Part shown: piece after piece, positions 63,352 through 64,000 of the stretch | Layout: each line of letters starts with the position of its first letter | Numbering within the stretch: position 1 is the first letter of the stretch | Source: Ruminococcus sp. UBA4240 | Lineage (GTDB): Bacteria; Bacillota; Clostridia; Oscillospirales; Ruminococcaceae | NCBI GenBank assembly: GCA_002395525.1 | Contig: DGXE01000024.1 | Location: 17,065 to 81,064, forward strand | DNA: 64,000 nucleotides | Reading direction: 5' to 3' | Made by a program: the position numbers and the translations under genes | Notes under the pieces: model-generated | What the model was told of the DNA's origin: nothing | Database searches by the model: none | What the model saw: only the letters and a program-made list of their open reading frames with translations

Positions 63352-64000
63352 ATGTCAAAGAAAAGAATAGGTATCCTTACATCAGGGGGCGACTGCCCTG
63401 GACTCAACGCCACTATCAGAGGCGTTGCAAGGGCGTGCTACAACCAATTCGGGGACGATGTGAAGATCATCGGCATACAGAACGGCTATTACGGGCTTAT
63501 CAACAACATCGCCCGTGAGATGCAGCCCTCGGAGTTTTCGGGGATACTCACCCAGGGGGGCACTATCCTCGGCACAAAGCGCCAGCCCTTCAAGATGATC
63601 TCCTCCATCGGGGAGGACAACATCGACAGGGTAAAGCAGATGAAGGACACCTACAAGGACTTGAAGCTTGACTGCCTGCTGACCCTGGGGGGCAACGGCA
63701 CCCACAAGACGGCAAATCTGCTGTCCCAGGAGGGGCTCAATGTCATAGGCCTCCCCAAGACCATAGACAATGACATCTACGGCACGGATGTCACCTTTGG
63801 CTTCCACACCGCAGTTGACACTGCCACGGACGTTATCGACAGGCTGCACACCACAGCCGCCTCCCACAGCCGCATACTCATGGTGGAGATAATGGGCAAC
63901 AAGGCGGGCTGGCTCACCCTCTATTCCGGTATTGCAGGGGGCGCAGATGCCATTGTTATCCCTGAGATACCCTATGACATCGACAAGATAATACAGTGCC
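63352..64000 (+). CDS. pfkA: 6-phosphofructokinase, partial
   Basis: The first 216 residues are present; the gene continues past the right edge. GILTSGGDCPGLNA is the ATP/PPi-binding loop, GGNGT (113-117) the second, and PKTIDND (135-141) the catalytic loop. The Gly in the second position of GGNGT favours ATP, while Lys in PKTIDND is typical of group III/PPi-related enzymes; the Asn replaces the usual Asp. Phosphoryl donor is thus uncertain. AAGGATGG precedes the ATG. Confidence 0.92.
   Translation, partial: MSKKRIGILTSGGDCPGLNATIRGVARACYNQFGDDVKIIGIQNGYYGLINNIAREMQPSEFSGILTQGGTILGTKRQPFKMISSIGEDNIDRVKQMKDTYKDLKLDCLLTLGGNGTHKTANLLSQEGLNVIGLPKTIDNDIYGTDVTFGFHTAVDTATDVIDRLHTTAASHSRILMVEIMGNKAGWLTLYSGIAGGADAIVIPEIPYDIDKIIQC

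Overview
The window looks like a chromosomal segment of an anaerobic gut Firmicute close to Ruminococcus (Oscillospiraceae). Supporting signs are the moderately GC-rich coding DNA with strong AGGAGG-type ribosome sites, secreted GH5 glycanases, phenylacetate-CoA ligase paralogues with an ACT protein, a hydroxyglutaryl-CoA-dehydratase-like protein, c-di-AMP genes (cdaA-cdaR) and MEP-pathway isoprenoid genes (ispE, ispF). Nearly every promoter that can be read has the form TTGnnn-N17-TATAAT. No rRNA, tRNA, CRISPR array or prophage was seen.

Layout. 1-4.3 kb: the start of a sodium:solute symporter and two divergent paaK genes, one followed by an ACT gene. 4.4-7.7 kb: a MATE exporter and a secreted GH5 glucanase with two Ig-like domains. 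7.7-10.5 kb: a TelA/YceG stress-resistance pair. 10.7-14.9 kb: an AT-rich island holding a BcgI-like type IIB restriction-modification operon, two small ORFs and a zeta-like kinase. 14.9-18.9 kb: nadB, a GH5 lipoprotein, a DUF1902 mini-gene and a Cys-rich protein. 18.9-26.8 kb: the F-type ATP synthase operon (atpI-B-E-F-H-A-G-D-C), interrupted by a VapBC-like pair between atpG and atpD and by a 66-aa ORF between atpH and atpA. 26.9-35.7 kb: a mainly housekeeping block (tetrapyrrole methylase, ispE, aminotransferase/Lrp, cdaA-cdaR, HgdB-like protein, AIM24). 35.9-41.2 kb: a hybrid operon of two sugar-type ABC permeases, a coiled-coil HlyD-like adaptor and a MacB-like membrane protein. 41.2-42.3 kb: a noncoding AT-rich repeat locus. 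42.4-51.4 kb: three secreted proteins sharing a WY-rich repeat and a sortase-type surface protein, interspersed with thrC, trxB, a VanX-type dipeptidase and other genes. 51.7-64 kb: a DtxR-type regulator, pyrG, an amino-acid ABC system with a duplicated binding domain, ispF, a two-component system, a GGDEF-EAL protein and the start of pfkA.

The least explained features are five. (1) A noncoding locus (41444-42250) built of 48/49-bp units and three inverted-repeat cassettes. (2) A dispersed family of about 180-280 bp intergenic elements with heptanucleotide-repeat ends in inverted orientation; in two cases an element supplies the stop codon of the adjacent gene. (3) A family of secreted WY-repeat proteins, two of which share a TTGTTA-N5-TTGTTA promoter element. 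(4) An ATP synthase c subunit with a two-carboxylate ion site, suggesting Na+ coupling. (5) A restriction specificity subunit with a three-copy 24-bp repeat in its central helix, which could change target spacing. Functions are inferred from family motifs read by eye; no database search was run.
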